Of a DNA stretch of 40,608 nucleotides, positions 7,411-15,150 are shown piece after piece. Every line of letters starts with the position of its first letter. The first letter of the stretch is position 1. The stretch comes from Fimbriimonas sp. (GTDB lineage: Bacteria; Armatimonadota; Fimbriimonadia; Fimbriimonadales; Fimbriimonadaceae), in the NCBI GenBank assembly GCA_029866005.1, contig JARXAE010000034.1:1-40608 (forward strand), read 5' to 3'. The notes beneath the pieces were generated by a model. That model was not told where the DNA came from. It made no database searches and worked only from the letters and a program-made list of their open reading frames with translations. Position numbers and translations under genes: made by a program.

Positions 7411-9003
7411 ATGGTTAGGATCGTCCCCGTCCTGCTCGTGATCATTTGCGCAGTTCTGATCGCATGCGGGGGAGGCGGATCAGGGGGGGCAGGGACGACT
7501 GCTTCGACGTCTACCACCGCTACCACGTCAACTACGAGCACGACTGCCTCGACTGGGAGCACTATGACTCCGGTCAAATTGACGATCAACTGGGCGCAGC
7601 GCTCCCGGGTCCTTAATGCTCCTTCTGCCGCTCAATCTGCGGTCGTCACGGTCTTCGCGGGAGTTAATGCCACAACCGATTACAAGTTTACGATTGATCG
7701 AAATGTTGCACCTGCCGCCTATGCTCTGAGCTACACGTCGCCCGGGACGGTTCGAAAAGGCACCCTCTTAGTCGACATCGCATTCTATGCAGAGCCGGCT
7801 GGGCTTGGTTCCGTTGTTGCAGCCGGAGCGGCCAGTGTCGACTTCTCAAAAAACAACGGTGAGATTGGAGATATCGTTGTCGATTCAATCATCAAATCCG
7901 TTACAATTCCGCCAAGTCAAAGTGTTCGAGTTGGAGAGAACAAAGACTTGCTCGTCGAGAGCCGCGATGTTGATTTAAATATCGTCGCCACATCACCGGG
8001 CTCAGCTATCTTATCTGTCACTAATGGGGGAGGCTTTTTAGGAGTCAACGGCCCGACAGTTGCGGGACTAGCAAGCGGAGTAGGAACTGTTGTAGCGAGC
8101 GTGAATGGAATCACCAGCCTCCCGGTGCCCGTTAACGTAACGGGTGGAGCAGCAACTGGACAAGGTCGGATCTTTTTCGTGGCGGATGGACCAAGTATCA
8201 GGTCTATGTCAGGAGATGGTAGCGATTTAAAAACTATTATCGATGGCGCAGGCGTCTTCGATGCGCTGTCATCTCCGGTTCCGAATCACAACCAAACTAA
8301 ACTCGCCTTTGCAGGGACTAAGCCTGGCTCTGATGGTACGTTGTTCACATGTCTGCCGGACGGAGCTAGTCTCGCCGATTTGTTTGCAGGGTCTTCACAA
8401 AAGCCAGACGGACCGTTTCGTCCCAGGTGGTCTCTCGCTCCCGCTGTCGAGAACAACTCCGCGACCGGGCTCGATCTACTATGGTTCATCGCCGTAGTGC
8501 CTAGTCTCGGATTGAGTAGCTTCAATGTCGACACGATTACGGGGACGGTCAATCAATCTTCGGTTGCCGACCAGCTAGCGGTAAGCACATGGACCGCGGC
8601 GGTTCGCCCACTGTTGGCCCTATCGATCGCCACCGAGGGTGGATGGAATTCCACGATTGACGGAACTCAGATCGATCAAGAAGCTGTAGGATTGACTCAG
8701 CTTGCAATCAGCGATGGCAGAAATAGTTCAAGTCTTTGGTTAGTGGCAGTTGATGCCAGTGGCAACCTCCGACGGTACGATTGCACCATTGTCGACGCAG
8801 GATCAGGTTCAGTAAGCATTTCGATCGATCGTTCTACGGTATTGACAACAAGTGGGGGATTCTCCAATCCAACCATTTCACCCGACGGAACGTTGATCGC
8901 CGCTGAACGAGGCTCGTTCGAATTCTCAGAGATTGTGGTGATGTCAGCCCTCGGAGGCAATGTCCAGTCTATTGCCACCGGAAGGCAGCCATTCTGGCGG
9001 TAA
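7411..9003 (+). CDS. Lipoprotein with Ser/Thr linker, Ig-like region and TolB-like propeller end
   Basis: A 530-residue protein. The signal peptide ends in the lipobox LIAC (about residue 20), followed by a Gly run and a low-complexity Ser/Thr linker (about residues 25-55). Residues about 150-245 resemble a bacterial Ig-like (BIG2-type) domain, with KSVTIPPSQSVRVGENKDL and VASVNGITSLPVPVNV. The rest has WD40/PD40-like blades: RIFFVADGPSIRSMSGDG near 250 and NPTISPDGTLIAAERG followed by EIVVMSALGGNVQSI near the C-terminus. The predicted location is the outer membrane or cell surface. Function is unknown; a binding or scaffolding role is guesswork. It is the first gene of a plus-strand run with the hydrolase, phosphatase and deacetylase genes (12 bp gap to the next). 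Confidence 0.72.
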   Translation: MVRIVPVLLVIICAVLIACGGGGSGGAGTTASTSTTATTSTTSTTASTGSTMTPVKLTINWAQRSRVLNAPSAAQSAVVTVFAGVNATTDYKFTIDRNVAPAAYALSYTSPGTVRKGTLLVDIAFYAEPAGLGSVVAAGAASVDFSKNNGEIGDIVVDSIIKSVTIPPSQSVRVGENKDLLVESRDVDLNIVATSPGSAILSVTNGGGFLGVNGPTVAGLASGVGTVVASVNGITSLPVPVNVTGGAATGQGRIFFVADGPSIRSMSGDGSDLKTIIDGAGVFDALSSPVPNHNQTKLAFAGTKPGSDGTLFTCLPDGASLADLFAGSSQKPDGPFRPRWSLAPAVENNSATGLDLLWFIAVVPSLGLSSFNVDTITGTVNQSSVADQLAVSTWTAAVRPLLALSIATEGGWNSTIDGTQIDQEAVGLTQLAISDGRNSSSLWLVAVDASGNLRRYDCTIVDAGSGSVSISIDRSTVLTTSGGFSNPTISPDGTLIAAERGSFEFSEIVVMSALGGNVQSIATGRQPFWR

Positions 9004-9015
9004 CATTCGGCTGAG

Positions 9016-10809
9016 ATGACATCTGCGCTGGCTCTTGCCCTTATCACTCAAGGAGGCTTTGCTTCCCAATACGACGCCTACGAGTACAACATCCCGATGC
9101 GCGATGGGACAAAGCTCTACACCGTCGCGTGGGTTCCCAAAGATCTTAACGGAAAGTCACCGTTGCTTATGGAACGCACACCGTACGGAGCGGGGTCACC
9201 CTCAACCGGTCCGCGCCGACGATCAACATATCTCACGGCGGCAAAATACATCTACGTCTATCAGGACGTTCGTGGAAAGGGCAAGAGTGAGGGGGACTAC
9301 GTCAACGTTCGTCCGCTTCGCAAGAAAGGGGAAATGATTGATGAGACGACGGACACTTACGACACTGTTGATTTCATCGTCAAAAACGTTCCCAAGAACA
9401 ACGGAAACGTAGGTCTATGGGGAATCTCTTACCCCGGATTTTACGCCGGAATTGGAGCTATCAACAACCATCCCGCTCTTAAGGCCGTCGAACCAGGCGC
9501 GCCGGTAAGCGACTGGTTCCTTGGTGACGATGTTCACCACAATGGAGCTCTATTCCTACAGGAAAGCTTCGACTTTATCGCTGGCTTCGACGTTCCTCGA
9601 GGAGGGCAACGCCCCGTCATTGATCGAACCAACAAGTCGGCCTACCAGTTCTATCTCGAGACCGGAGCGCTACCGAACTTCGACAAGCTGCATTATAAAG
9701 GCTTAATCCCATACTGGAATGATGAGATCATGGCTCATGACACCTATGATCAGTACTGGAAGGATCGATCGCTTCCCTTGAATTTCAAAAATGTCAAATG
9801 TGCCGTGATGACAGTTGGAGGATTCTTCGATAAAGAGGACCTCTGGGGAGCGCTGAACCTTTACCAAGCCGGTGAGAAGCAAAACAAAACTGACAACTTC
9901 TTGGTGATGGGTCCTTGGCTCCATGGAGGTTTTTCCGGGGGAACCGGTGCGTCGCTGGGTCAAGTGAAATTCTATCAAGAGACGGCAGAATTTTTCCGTT
10001 CGAAAATCCAATTGCCCTTCTTCGAGAAGTACCTTAACAACAAGGATTCTGCAACCGCCGAGGCAAACATATTTGAGACTGGAGCCAACAAGTGGCACAC
10101 CTTTGCTCAGTGGCCACCAAAGGGACTCAAAGAGAAATCCGTTTACTTTGACGGCCAAAAGTCGCTTGACTGGGTTCAAGACAGCCTGCAAGGATCTGAC
10201 TCGTACATGCACGATCCATCCAACCCAACTCCGTACCTCGAAGACTGGCAGAATAGTCGACGAGCACCAGGTGACTGGCTCATCCACAATCAGGCTTGGG
10301 CGGAGAAGCGAGCTGATGTGGTTACCTACAAAACGGCCCCTTTGGAAGCCGACTTCCAAATCGTTGGGAAGCCAACCGCCGATCTTTGGATCAAAACCAC
10401 TGGAACAGATTGCGACCTGGTCGTGAAGATCATCGATCAGTTCCCGTCCGATTCAACAGAGACCACCGCTGGCACAGATGCGAAGTCAATGGCCGGTTTC
10501 CAGATGATGGTGCGCTCCGACATCTTCCGGGCAAAATTCAGAAAATCATTTGAGAAACCGACGCCAATAAAGCCAGGTGAACCCACCCAGGTGAAGTTTG
10601 ACCTCAACGAAACGATGCATACGTTCCGAAAGGGGCATCAGATCGTAGTGCAAGTTCAAAGCAGTTGGTTCCCGATCGCAGATCGGAATCCAAACAAGTT
10701 CATGAACATTCACAAAGCCACGGATGCTGACTTCCAGAAAGCCACCATCTCACTGTTGAGGGGTGGGAAGAACAGTTCACGGATCATATTCCGCCAGTTA
10801 CCGAAATGA
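9016..10809 (+). CDS. Exported CocE/NonD-family alpha/beta hydrolase (S15 X-Pro peptidase-like)
   Basis: A 597-residue protein. A short signal-like N-terminus (ALALALITQGGFASQ) is followed by the S15/CocE pattern: YNIPMRDGTKLYTVAWVPK, LLMERTPYG, YVYQDVRGKGKSEGD and the nucleophile elbow GLWGISYPGFYAG with Ser138. VMGPWLHGG probably holds the catalytic His. The C-terminal jelly-roll domain (about 420-597) has ADLWIKTTGTDCDLVVKIIDQFP and FDLNETMHTFRKGHQIVVQVQSSWFP. Relatives cleave acyl esters, N-acyl amides or X-Pro peptides; the substrate cannot be read from sequence. Its TGA overlaps the ATG of the phosphatase gene (ATGA), so the two are probably translationally coupled. Confidence 0.92.
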   Translation: MTSALALALITQGGFASQYDAYEYNIPMRDGTKLYTVAWVPKDLNGKSPLLMERTPYGAGSPSTGPRRRSTYLTAAKYIYVYQDVRGKGKSEGDYVNVRPLRKKGEMIDETTDTYDTVDFIVKNVPKNNGNVGLWGISYPGFYAGIGAINNHPALKAVEPGAPVSDWFLGDDVHHNGALFLQESFDFIAGFDVPRGGQRPVIDRTNKSAYQFYLETGALPNFDKLHYKGLIPYWNDEIMAHDTYDQYWKDRSLPLNFKNVKCAVMTVGGFFDKEDLWGALNLYQAGEKQNKTDNFLVMGPWLHGGFSGGTGASLGQVKFYQETAEFFRSKIQLPFFEKYLNNKDSATAEANIFETGANKWHTFAQWPPKGLKEKSVYFDGQKSLDWVQDSLQGSDSYMHDPSNPTPYLEDWQNSRRAPGDWLIHNQAWAEKRADVVTYKTAPLEADFQIVGKPTADLWIKTTGTDCDLVVKIIDQFPSDSTETTAGTDAKSMAGFQMMVRSDIFRAKFRKSFEKPTPIKPGEPTQVKFDLNETMHTFRKGHQIVVQVQSSWFPIADRNPNKFMNIHKATDADFQKATISLLRGGKNSSRIIFRQLPK

Positions 10810-11399
10810 GGCTCTACCTCGTTCGGCATGGGCGAACGCAGTATAACGTGAACCATCTGGCTCAGGGGCACATTGATGTGCCCCTGGATGAAGTAGGACA
10901 GAATCAGGCTGTTAAAGTCGCTCAGTTCTTTGCCAAAAATCCTGTTCAGCGAATGATGTCATCGGACAGCGAGCGTGCCTTCGAGACTGCACGACTAGCT
11001 AGCGTCGCCTTGGGCATACCGTTAGAAACAACCACACTCCTCAGAGAGCGATCCCTTGGCGATCTCGAAGGCTCTCCAATGACTACGCTCGTCAAAGCCT
11101 GGGACGCAGCATGCTCTGACGGTCAAAGTCGATTCAAAGTCAAGCCTTGCGGAGCTGAGAGTGCCTATGAAGTCATGGATCGAGTGTCGACCATTACAGA
11201 TGACTTACACCTCGACACCCGCTCGACCGCAATTTTCACCCATGGGATGACCAAAGAGGTAATTCTCTGCAGGCTGCTCGGCGCGCCAGTAGAGGTCAGC
11301 CGATCCTTTCGTTTCGACAATGCATCCATCACGGAACTTCGTTGGGCGCAAGATGTTTGGGTCCTTGAGAAGTTTAATAATACGGATCACCTTCGATGA
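10806..11399 (+). CDS. Histidine phosphatase family protein (phosphoglycerate mutase-like)
   Basis: A 197-residue protein, the usual length for a cytoplasmic single-domain histidine phosphatase. The phosphate-accepting histidine lies in LVRHGRTQYN (His8). SSDSERAFETA supplies the second arginine, RERSLGDLEG the acid Glu81, and IFTHGM the second catalytic His146. No signal peptide. It could act as a general phosphatase, a CobC-like phosphatase or a phosphoglycerate mutase. Four-base overlaps join it to the hydrolase before it and the deacetylase-like gene after it. Inside the gene, 10863-10886 forms a near-perfect palindrome (reported as a finding). Confidence 0.9.
   Translation: MRLYLVRHGRTQYNVNHLAQGHIDVPLDEVGQNQAVKVAQFFAKNPVQRMMSSDSERAFETARLASVALGIPLETTTLLRERSLGDLEGSPMTTLVKAWDAACSDGQSRFKVKPCGAESAYEVMDRVSTITDDLHLDTRSTAIFTHGMTKEVILCRLLGAPVEVSRSFRFDNASITELRWAQDVWVLEKFNNTDHLR
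10863..10886. repeat. Perfect 11-bp inverted repeat with 2-nt loop inside the phosphatase gene
   Basis: The left arm CAGGGGCACAT (10863-10873) pairs with the right arm ATGTGCCCCTG (10876-10886) across TG. It encodes the QGHIDVPLD segment near the phosphatase N-terminus. There is no T-run, so it is not a standard terminator. It could be a chance product of codon choice, a translational hairpin about 60 nt into the gene, or a protein-binding palindrome. Confidence 0.6.
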
Positions 11400-12121
11400 T
11401 TCTCTCTTCCCTTCTGACTCTTGGAATATTGAACAGCAAAGCTGCCCAGTTAACACCGGTTCTCACTTACCATGACGTGATCCCCTTTCGAGATTCGAAG
11501 AGTCTATGGTTCGACTGCACCGTGGCCGAGTTCAATGACCAAATCGCGTTCTTCCGTAAGAAGAAGGCGGTGTTTATCTCGATAGAGCACTTGAGACTTG
11601 GCCTTGAAGGCCGACGATCGATTCCTCCGAATGCCGTTTGCCTCACTTTTGCCGATAACTACTTCGGGTTTTATAAGTACGCCTGGCCAATTCTGAAGAA
11701 GGAGAAGATTCCCGTCACTCAGTTTATCCACACTGACTTCGTCGGTAGTGCCATCGGACGACCGAAAATGAGTTGGAGGCAGCTCATCGAACTTGATCGG
11801 AGCAGTCTTGTCACAGTTGCCTCGCAAACTTGCTCACACCCGGGCGATCTCACTCAACTCTCTGACGATCAACTCAATCATGAGTTGGTGGATTCGAAGC
11901 GGGCACTTGAGCAAAAACTTGGTCATCCAGTGAGTGCCATAGCGTATCCAAACGGCAAATACGATCTGAGAGTAGCAAAGGCGGCGAGCAAAGCCGGCTA
12001 CAAGATTGGCTTCACCGAAATCACTCAACCCGCACAGAGGAAACCTGACATGTTCCGAGTGCCTAGGTACGTCCACACGAAGTATTTGCGGGCTTGGAGA
12101 GATTGTTTCGGAAAATCCTAA
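11396..12121 (+). CDS. Polysaccharide deacetylase-fold protein with altered active site
   Basis: A 241-residue protein. A hydrophobic start (SSLLTLGILNSKAAQ) looks like a short signal peptide. The NodB-fold pattern follows: PVLTYHDVIP, then LTFADNYFGFYKYAWPILKKEKIPVTQF, MSWRQLIEL, SHPGDLTQLS, IAYPNGKYD and a C-terminal segment with YKIGFTEI. In active deacetylases the first motif is TFDDG/TFDDx and the second HxxxH. Here the first catalytic Asp is Ala86 (GCC at 11651) and the first metal His is Gln144; Asp87 and His148 remain. It is probably catalytically inactive or altered in metal use. It overlaps the phosphatase gene by 4 bp, as the last gene of the 7411-12121 run. Confidence 0.82.
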   Translation: MILSSLLTLGILNSKAAQLTPVLTYHDVIPFRDSKSLWFDCTVAEFNDQIAFFRKKKAVFISIEHLRLGLEGRRSIPPNAVCLTFADNYFGFYKYAWPILKKEKIPVTQFIHTDFVGSAIGRPKMSWRQLIELDRSSLVTVASQTCSHPGDLTQLSDDQLNHELVDSKRALEQKLGHPVSAIAYPNGKYDLRVAKAASKAGYKIGFTEITQPAQRKPDMFRVPRYVHTKYLRAWRDCFGKS

Positions 12122-12187
12122 ATATCGGTCGTGAAATGACTGATAACTCACTTGAGAACTATGTAGGTCTCGAAAAACAGGCGTCTG

Positions 12188-13588
12188 ATGGTATCGCGAG
12201 GAACGTGTTTATGGGTAGGGTCGGAAATTCCGGCAGCGACCGCATTCCTCGAAGCACAAGGCTTTAACCTCAAAATCCAGAGCCTTGAGGACTTCGACGA
12301 CTTCTCGAAACAAGGATTTTGCTTCTATTTGATCAATGATCAGGGCTCACCGGAAGCAAACGTCAAGCTAGATCTTGCCTCCGAGAATCGTCCCGGAAAC
12401 TTTGTTTTCGTGTGGACTCAGGCCGAGAACAAACACGCGTGGTACAGCGCCGGAGCGGATCATGTCGAGACTGGACCACCAGATGTCGGTTGGCTGCCTA
12501 AGTTGAACTTTCTCGCCAACCTGATTAAAGAGCGTCGTCAATGGCGGGAGACCGAAGAAAACTTTAATCGAGCCCATGAAGATCTCCAGTCAACCGTCGA
12601 AAGTTTAGAATTTGCTTCAAGACGATTCGAGGCGTTGTTCAACGGACTGCCAGTGGGATGCTTCACCTTCGACGCACATGGACTTGTTCACGAATGGAAT
12701 GGATTGGCTACGGAGACGTTCGGCATCGAACCATATGAGGCCTTTTTCAATACGGTTTGGTCAGTTCTTGATCCTGAGGAAACGGGTGCTTGGAGCCAAG
12801 AAAAGGTCAACAACCTATTTGCAAAAAGCGAAAGCATTGAATTTGATTGGATATTTAAAAAAAGGGACAACTCCGAAGTACACCTCGCATGTAAGGTCGT
12901 ATGTCTGACAAATCGGCGTGGAGAGGTAATCGCTGCCGTCGCTGGGAACCTAGATATTTCAGATCGGGTGCACGCTCAACGAAAGATTGACGAGCAAATG
13001 CGGGAGATCAAGAATTACATCAAAGTTATGGAGCGTCAGCGACTGAAACTTCAGGATGCGAACCGACAACTACGCCGTCTTGCAGTCACCGACGGCCTCA
13101 CAGGTCTCATGAACCGACGTAGATTCAACGAACTACTTGATGAGACCCTTGATCGCGCAATCCGACAGGATCACAAGTTCTCCTTATTGTTGTTCGATAT
13201 TGACCACTTCAAGTCGTTGAACGACAGTTTCGGTCACCAAGCTGGAGACGAGATTCTCGTGAGATTTGCGACGGTCTTGTCCTCCACTGCTCGAAGGTAT
13301 GAACGCCCTTCTCGCTATGGAGGTGAGGAGTTCGCAATCATTCTGGATAACTGTGATGCTGCTGCCGCTCAGCTCGCTGCGGAGAGGTTCAGAGCGGCGA
13401 TACTCGCCGAAGTATGGCCGCATAGAAACATCACAGCCTCCGTCGGATGCTCGACATTTACGGGGGTTGAGAGTGCGAGAGGCATGATCCAGCAATCGGA
13501 CGAAGCTCTCTATTATTCCAAGCGCGCAGGACGTAACCGCGTCACACACTACCGAGAGTTGACTGCAGATCAGCTAAACGCTGCGTAA
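12188..13588 (+). CDS. Diguanylate cyclase with receiver-like N-terminus, PAS and GGDEF domains
   Basis: A 466-residue soluble protein. Residues 1-120 look like a degenerate receiver domain (VWTQAENKHAWYSAGADHVETGPP resembles the end of REC domains). A coiled linker leads to a PAS domain (about 145-265; FEALFNGLPVGCFTFDAHGLVHEWN, then VAGNLDISDR). A second coiled coil (about 270-300) leads to the GGDEF domain with LAVTDGLTGLMNRRRF, LLLFDIDHFKSLND and the active motif RYGGEEF (about residue 378). It should make cyclic di-GMP. The product-inhibition I-site (RxxD five residues before the motif) reads RYER, so inhibition may be lost. It stands alone, about 65 bp after the deacetylase-like gene. 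Confidence 0.93.
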   Translation: MVSRGTCLWVGSEIPAATAFLEAQGFNLKIQSLEDFDDFSKQGFCFYLINDQGSPEANVKLDLASENRPGNFVFVWTQAENKHAWYSAGADHVETGPPDVGWLPKLNFLANLIKERRQWRETEENFNRAHEDLQSTVESLEFASRRFEALFNGLPVGCFTFDAHGLVHEWNGLATETFGIEPYEAFFNTVWSVLDPEETGAWSQEKVNNLFAKSESIEFDWIFKKRDNSEVHLACKVVCLTNRRGEVIAAVAGNLDISDRVHAQRKIDEQMREIKNYIKVMERQRLKLQDANRQLRRLAVTDGLTGLMNRRRFNELLDETLDRAIRQDHKFSLLLFDIDHFKSLNDSFGHQAGDEILVRFATVLSSTARRYERPSRYGGEEFAIILDNCDAAAAQLAAERFRAAILAEVWPHRNITASVGCSTFTGVESARGMIQQSDEALYYSKRAGRNRVTHYRELTADQLNAA

Positions 13589-13604
13589 GTGTTAAACTGG
13601 GCGA

Positions 13605-14426
13605 ATGCTCAGAGTGCAACCAGGCGACCCGGTCAATCTTCAGAACATTAACGCTTCCGATTGTGGCAACATTTCTGAAGTAAGGGCATTGGAAGAACTT
13701 GAGAAGCTCACCGAGCGGGTCTCCGATCTCCAAGAACTGATGTTCGCTGCCGGACAAACACCCCTCCTCATCGTCCTTCAAGGTCGAGATACAAGCGGAA
13801 AAGACGGCACGATTCGGCACCTCTTGAAGTTCATGAATGCCCAGGCCACTCGCATTGCCCCTTTCAAGGTACCGACTCCAATCGAAATTGGGCACGACTT
13901 CCTTTGGCGAATTCATCAGCAAACTCCGATGAAGGGCGAGACCGTCATCTTCAACCGTTCCCATTACGAGGATGTGCTTGTCGTGCGTGTCCACGACATT
14001 GCTCCTAAGGAGGTTTGGAGCAAACGATACGAACACATTAATCATTTCGAACAACTACTTGTCGACTCCGGAACAATTATCTTGAAGTTCTTTCTCCACA
14101 TTAGCAAGGACGAGCAGGAGGAGCGTCTGATCGCCCGGGAGAACGATCCTATCAAATCATGGAAGCTATCCGTCGGTGACTGGAAGGAACGCGAGTTCTG
14201 GGACGACTACACCAAGGCCTATGACCATCTCCTTGAAAAGTGCTCACCTGAGGCCGCACCGTGGCACGTCGTCCCGGCAAACAAAAAGTGGTACCGAAAT
14301 TACGTCATCACCAAGGCGATCTACGAAGCCCTCGCACCCTTTGAGGAATTGTGGAAGACGAAGCTCGCTATACTCAGCGAACAGATGAAGGCCGAAGTAG
14401 CGGAGTACCGAAACTCGACTACTTGA
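13605..14426 (+). CDS. ppk2: Polyphosphate kinase 2 family (polyphosphate:nucleotide phosphotransferase)
   Basis: A 273-residue protein with a PPK2 core. The P-loop LQGRDTSGKDGTIRH is at residues 58-72; FKVPTPIEIGHDFLWRIH is the lid/binding segment; Walker B is in IFNRSHYEDVLVVRVH (115-130); then KFFLHISKDEQEERL, WKEREFWDDYTKAYDHLL and APWHVVPANKKWYRNYVI. The pattern matches the single-domain class III-like group (TIGR03709-like), which uses polyphosphate to phosphorylate AMP or ADP. Exact nucleotide preference is not visible. The ATG at 13605 lies 16 bp after the diguanylate cyclase stop, so co-transcription is likely. The last 8 bp overlap the 3' end of the convergent lipoprotein gene. Confidence 0.93.
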   Translation: MLRVQPGDPVNLQNINASDCGNISEVRALEELEKLTERVSDLQELMFAAGQTPLLIVLQGRDTSGKDGTIRHLLKFMNAQATRIAPFKVPTPIEIGHDFLWRIHQQTPMKGETVIFNRSHYEDVLVVRVHDIAPKEVWSKRYEHINHFEQLLVDSGTIILKFFLHISKDEQEERLIARENDPIKSWKLSVGDWKEREFWDDYTKAYDHLLEKCSPEAAPWHVVPANKKWYRNYVITKAIYEALAPFEELWKTKLAILSEQMKAEVAEYRNSTT

Positions 14427-15108
14427 TACGGATAGACTGCGCAACTTGCTTCTCAATAGACTTGATCACGTTTGCGTCCTCCTGGGTGACGAACCTCAAG
14501 CAATACAAATCTTTGCCGTTGGGTATCAGATAGCTGATAGTAGTCTTCACTCCACCATCAACCTTTGTAATGGTCTCTTCCATGCGGTGGGCCTTACCGA
14601 TTGGGAGGTCAACTTCCTTGGCAGCTTGCTTATGAAAGTACTGGTCGCGTTCAAGCTGGTGAGCGCTATCCCAACTCCAGTTTGCGCCTTGGGTCGTCTT
14701 CTGAACGTAAAACCTTGTCCGAGCTTCCCCAATAATCGGCTTGTTACTCATCGAAATCACATTCAAAACGTTGCCCTTCTTTTTGAGCTTCTCCAATGCC
14801 TCTCGCTCAGCTTCATTAGACATTTCAGCGAATACGCCTGACATATCCTGAAGCGCCTTTGTCGCTTCAGGATCGGAGATCGCCGAGGTCTCACCCATCC
14901 CGCCTGACTGACCAAGGAGTGGAGATTCCATCATTCGGTCAACCCCTTGACGCCAACCACCCGGAATCGCGATTTCGACCGCTCCGTCATCAGTGGCTCC
15001 TTTAGCGAAACCCGTAGGCAGTACAAATGATGATGCTTTCACCTCAATCGGAAGTCCGCTGCAACCAATGACCGCTACCAGGGTAACAAAGAATAGAAAG
15101 ATCCTCAT
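14419..15108 (-). CDS. Lipoprotein of unknown function
   Basis: A 229-residue exported protein. The signal peptide MRIFLFFVTLVAVIGC carries the lipobox VIGC (Cys16). The mature part is soluble: an early beta-like stretch (GAVEIAIPGGWRQGVDRM), a Glu/Lys-rich helical segment (about 95-115, AEREALEKLKKKG), and a C-terminal alpha/beta half ending TISYLIPNGKDLYCLRFVTQEDANVIKSIEKQVAQSIRIK. That C-terminal pattern is reminiscent of PsbP/LpqN-like lipoproteins, where a gene product ends in an amphipathic helix after a beta sheet, but I cannot assign a family. It converges with the PPK2 gene (8 bp overlap) and follows the desaturase gene on the same strand. Confidence 0.78.
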   Translation of the reverse strand: MRIFLFFVTLVAVIGCSGLPIEVKASSFVLPTGFAKGATDDGAVEIAIPGGWRQGVDRMMESPLLGQSGGMGETSAISDPEATKALQDMSGVFAEMSNEAEREALEKLKKKGNVLNVISMSNKPIIGEARTRFYVQKTTQGANWSWDSAHQLERDQYFHKQAAKEVDLPIGKAHRMEETITKVDGGVKTTISYLIPNGKDLYCLRFVTQEDANVIKSIEKQVAQSIRIK

Positions 15109-15150
15109 CCCAGCAATTTTATCAAAACGGCGGAGACGGTAGCAGTATCG

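Noticed and set aside
7498-7565. Thr/Ser codon repeats that look like a minisatellite
   Set aside because: They encode the ordinary low-complexity linker after a lipoprotein signal; units are not regular enough for a repeat array.
9703-10359. A 218-codon minus-strand open frame inside the hydrolase gene
   Set aside because: It lies fully within a clear CocE-type coding sequence and shows no recognisable domain.
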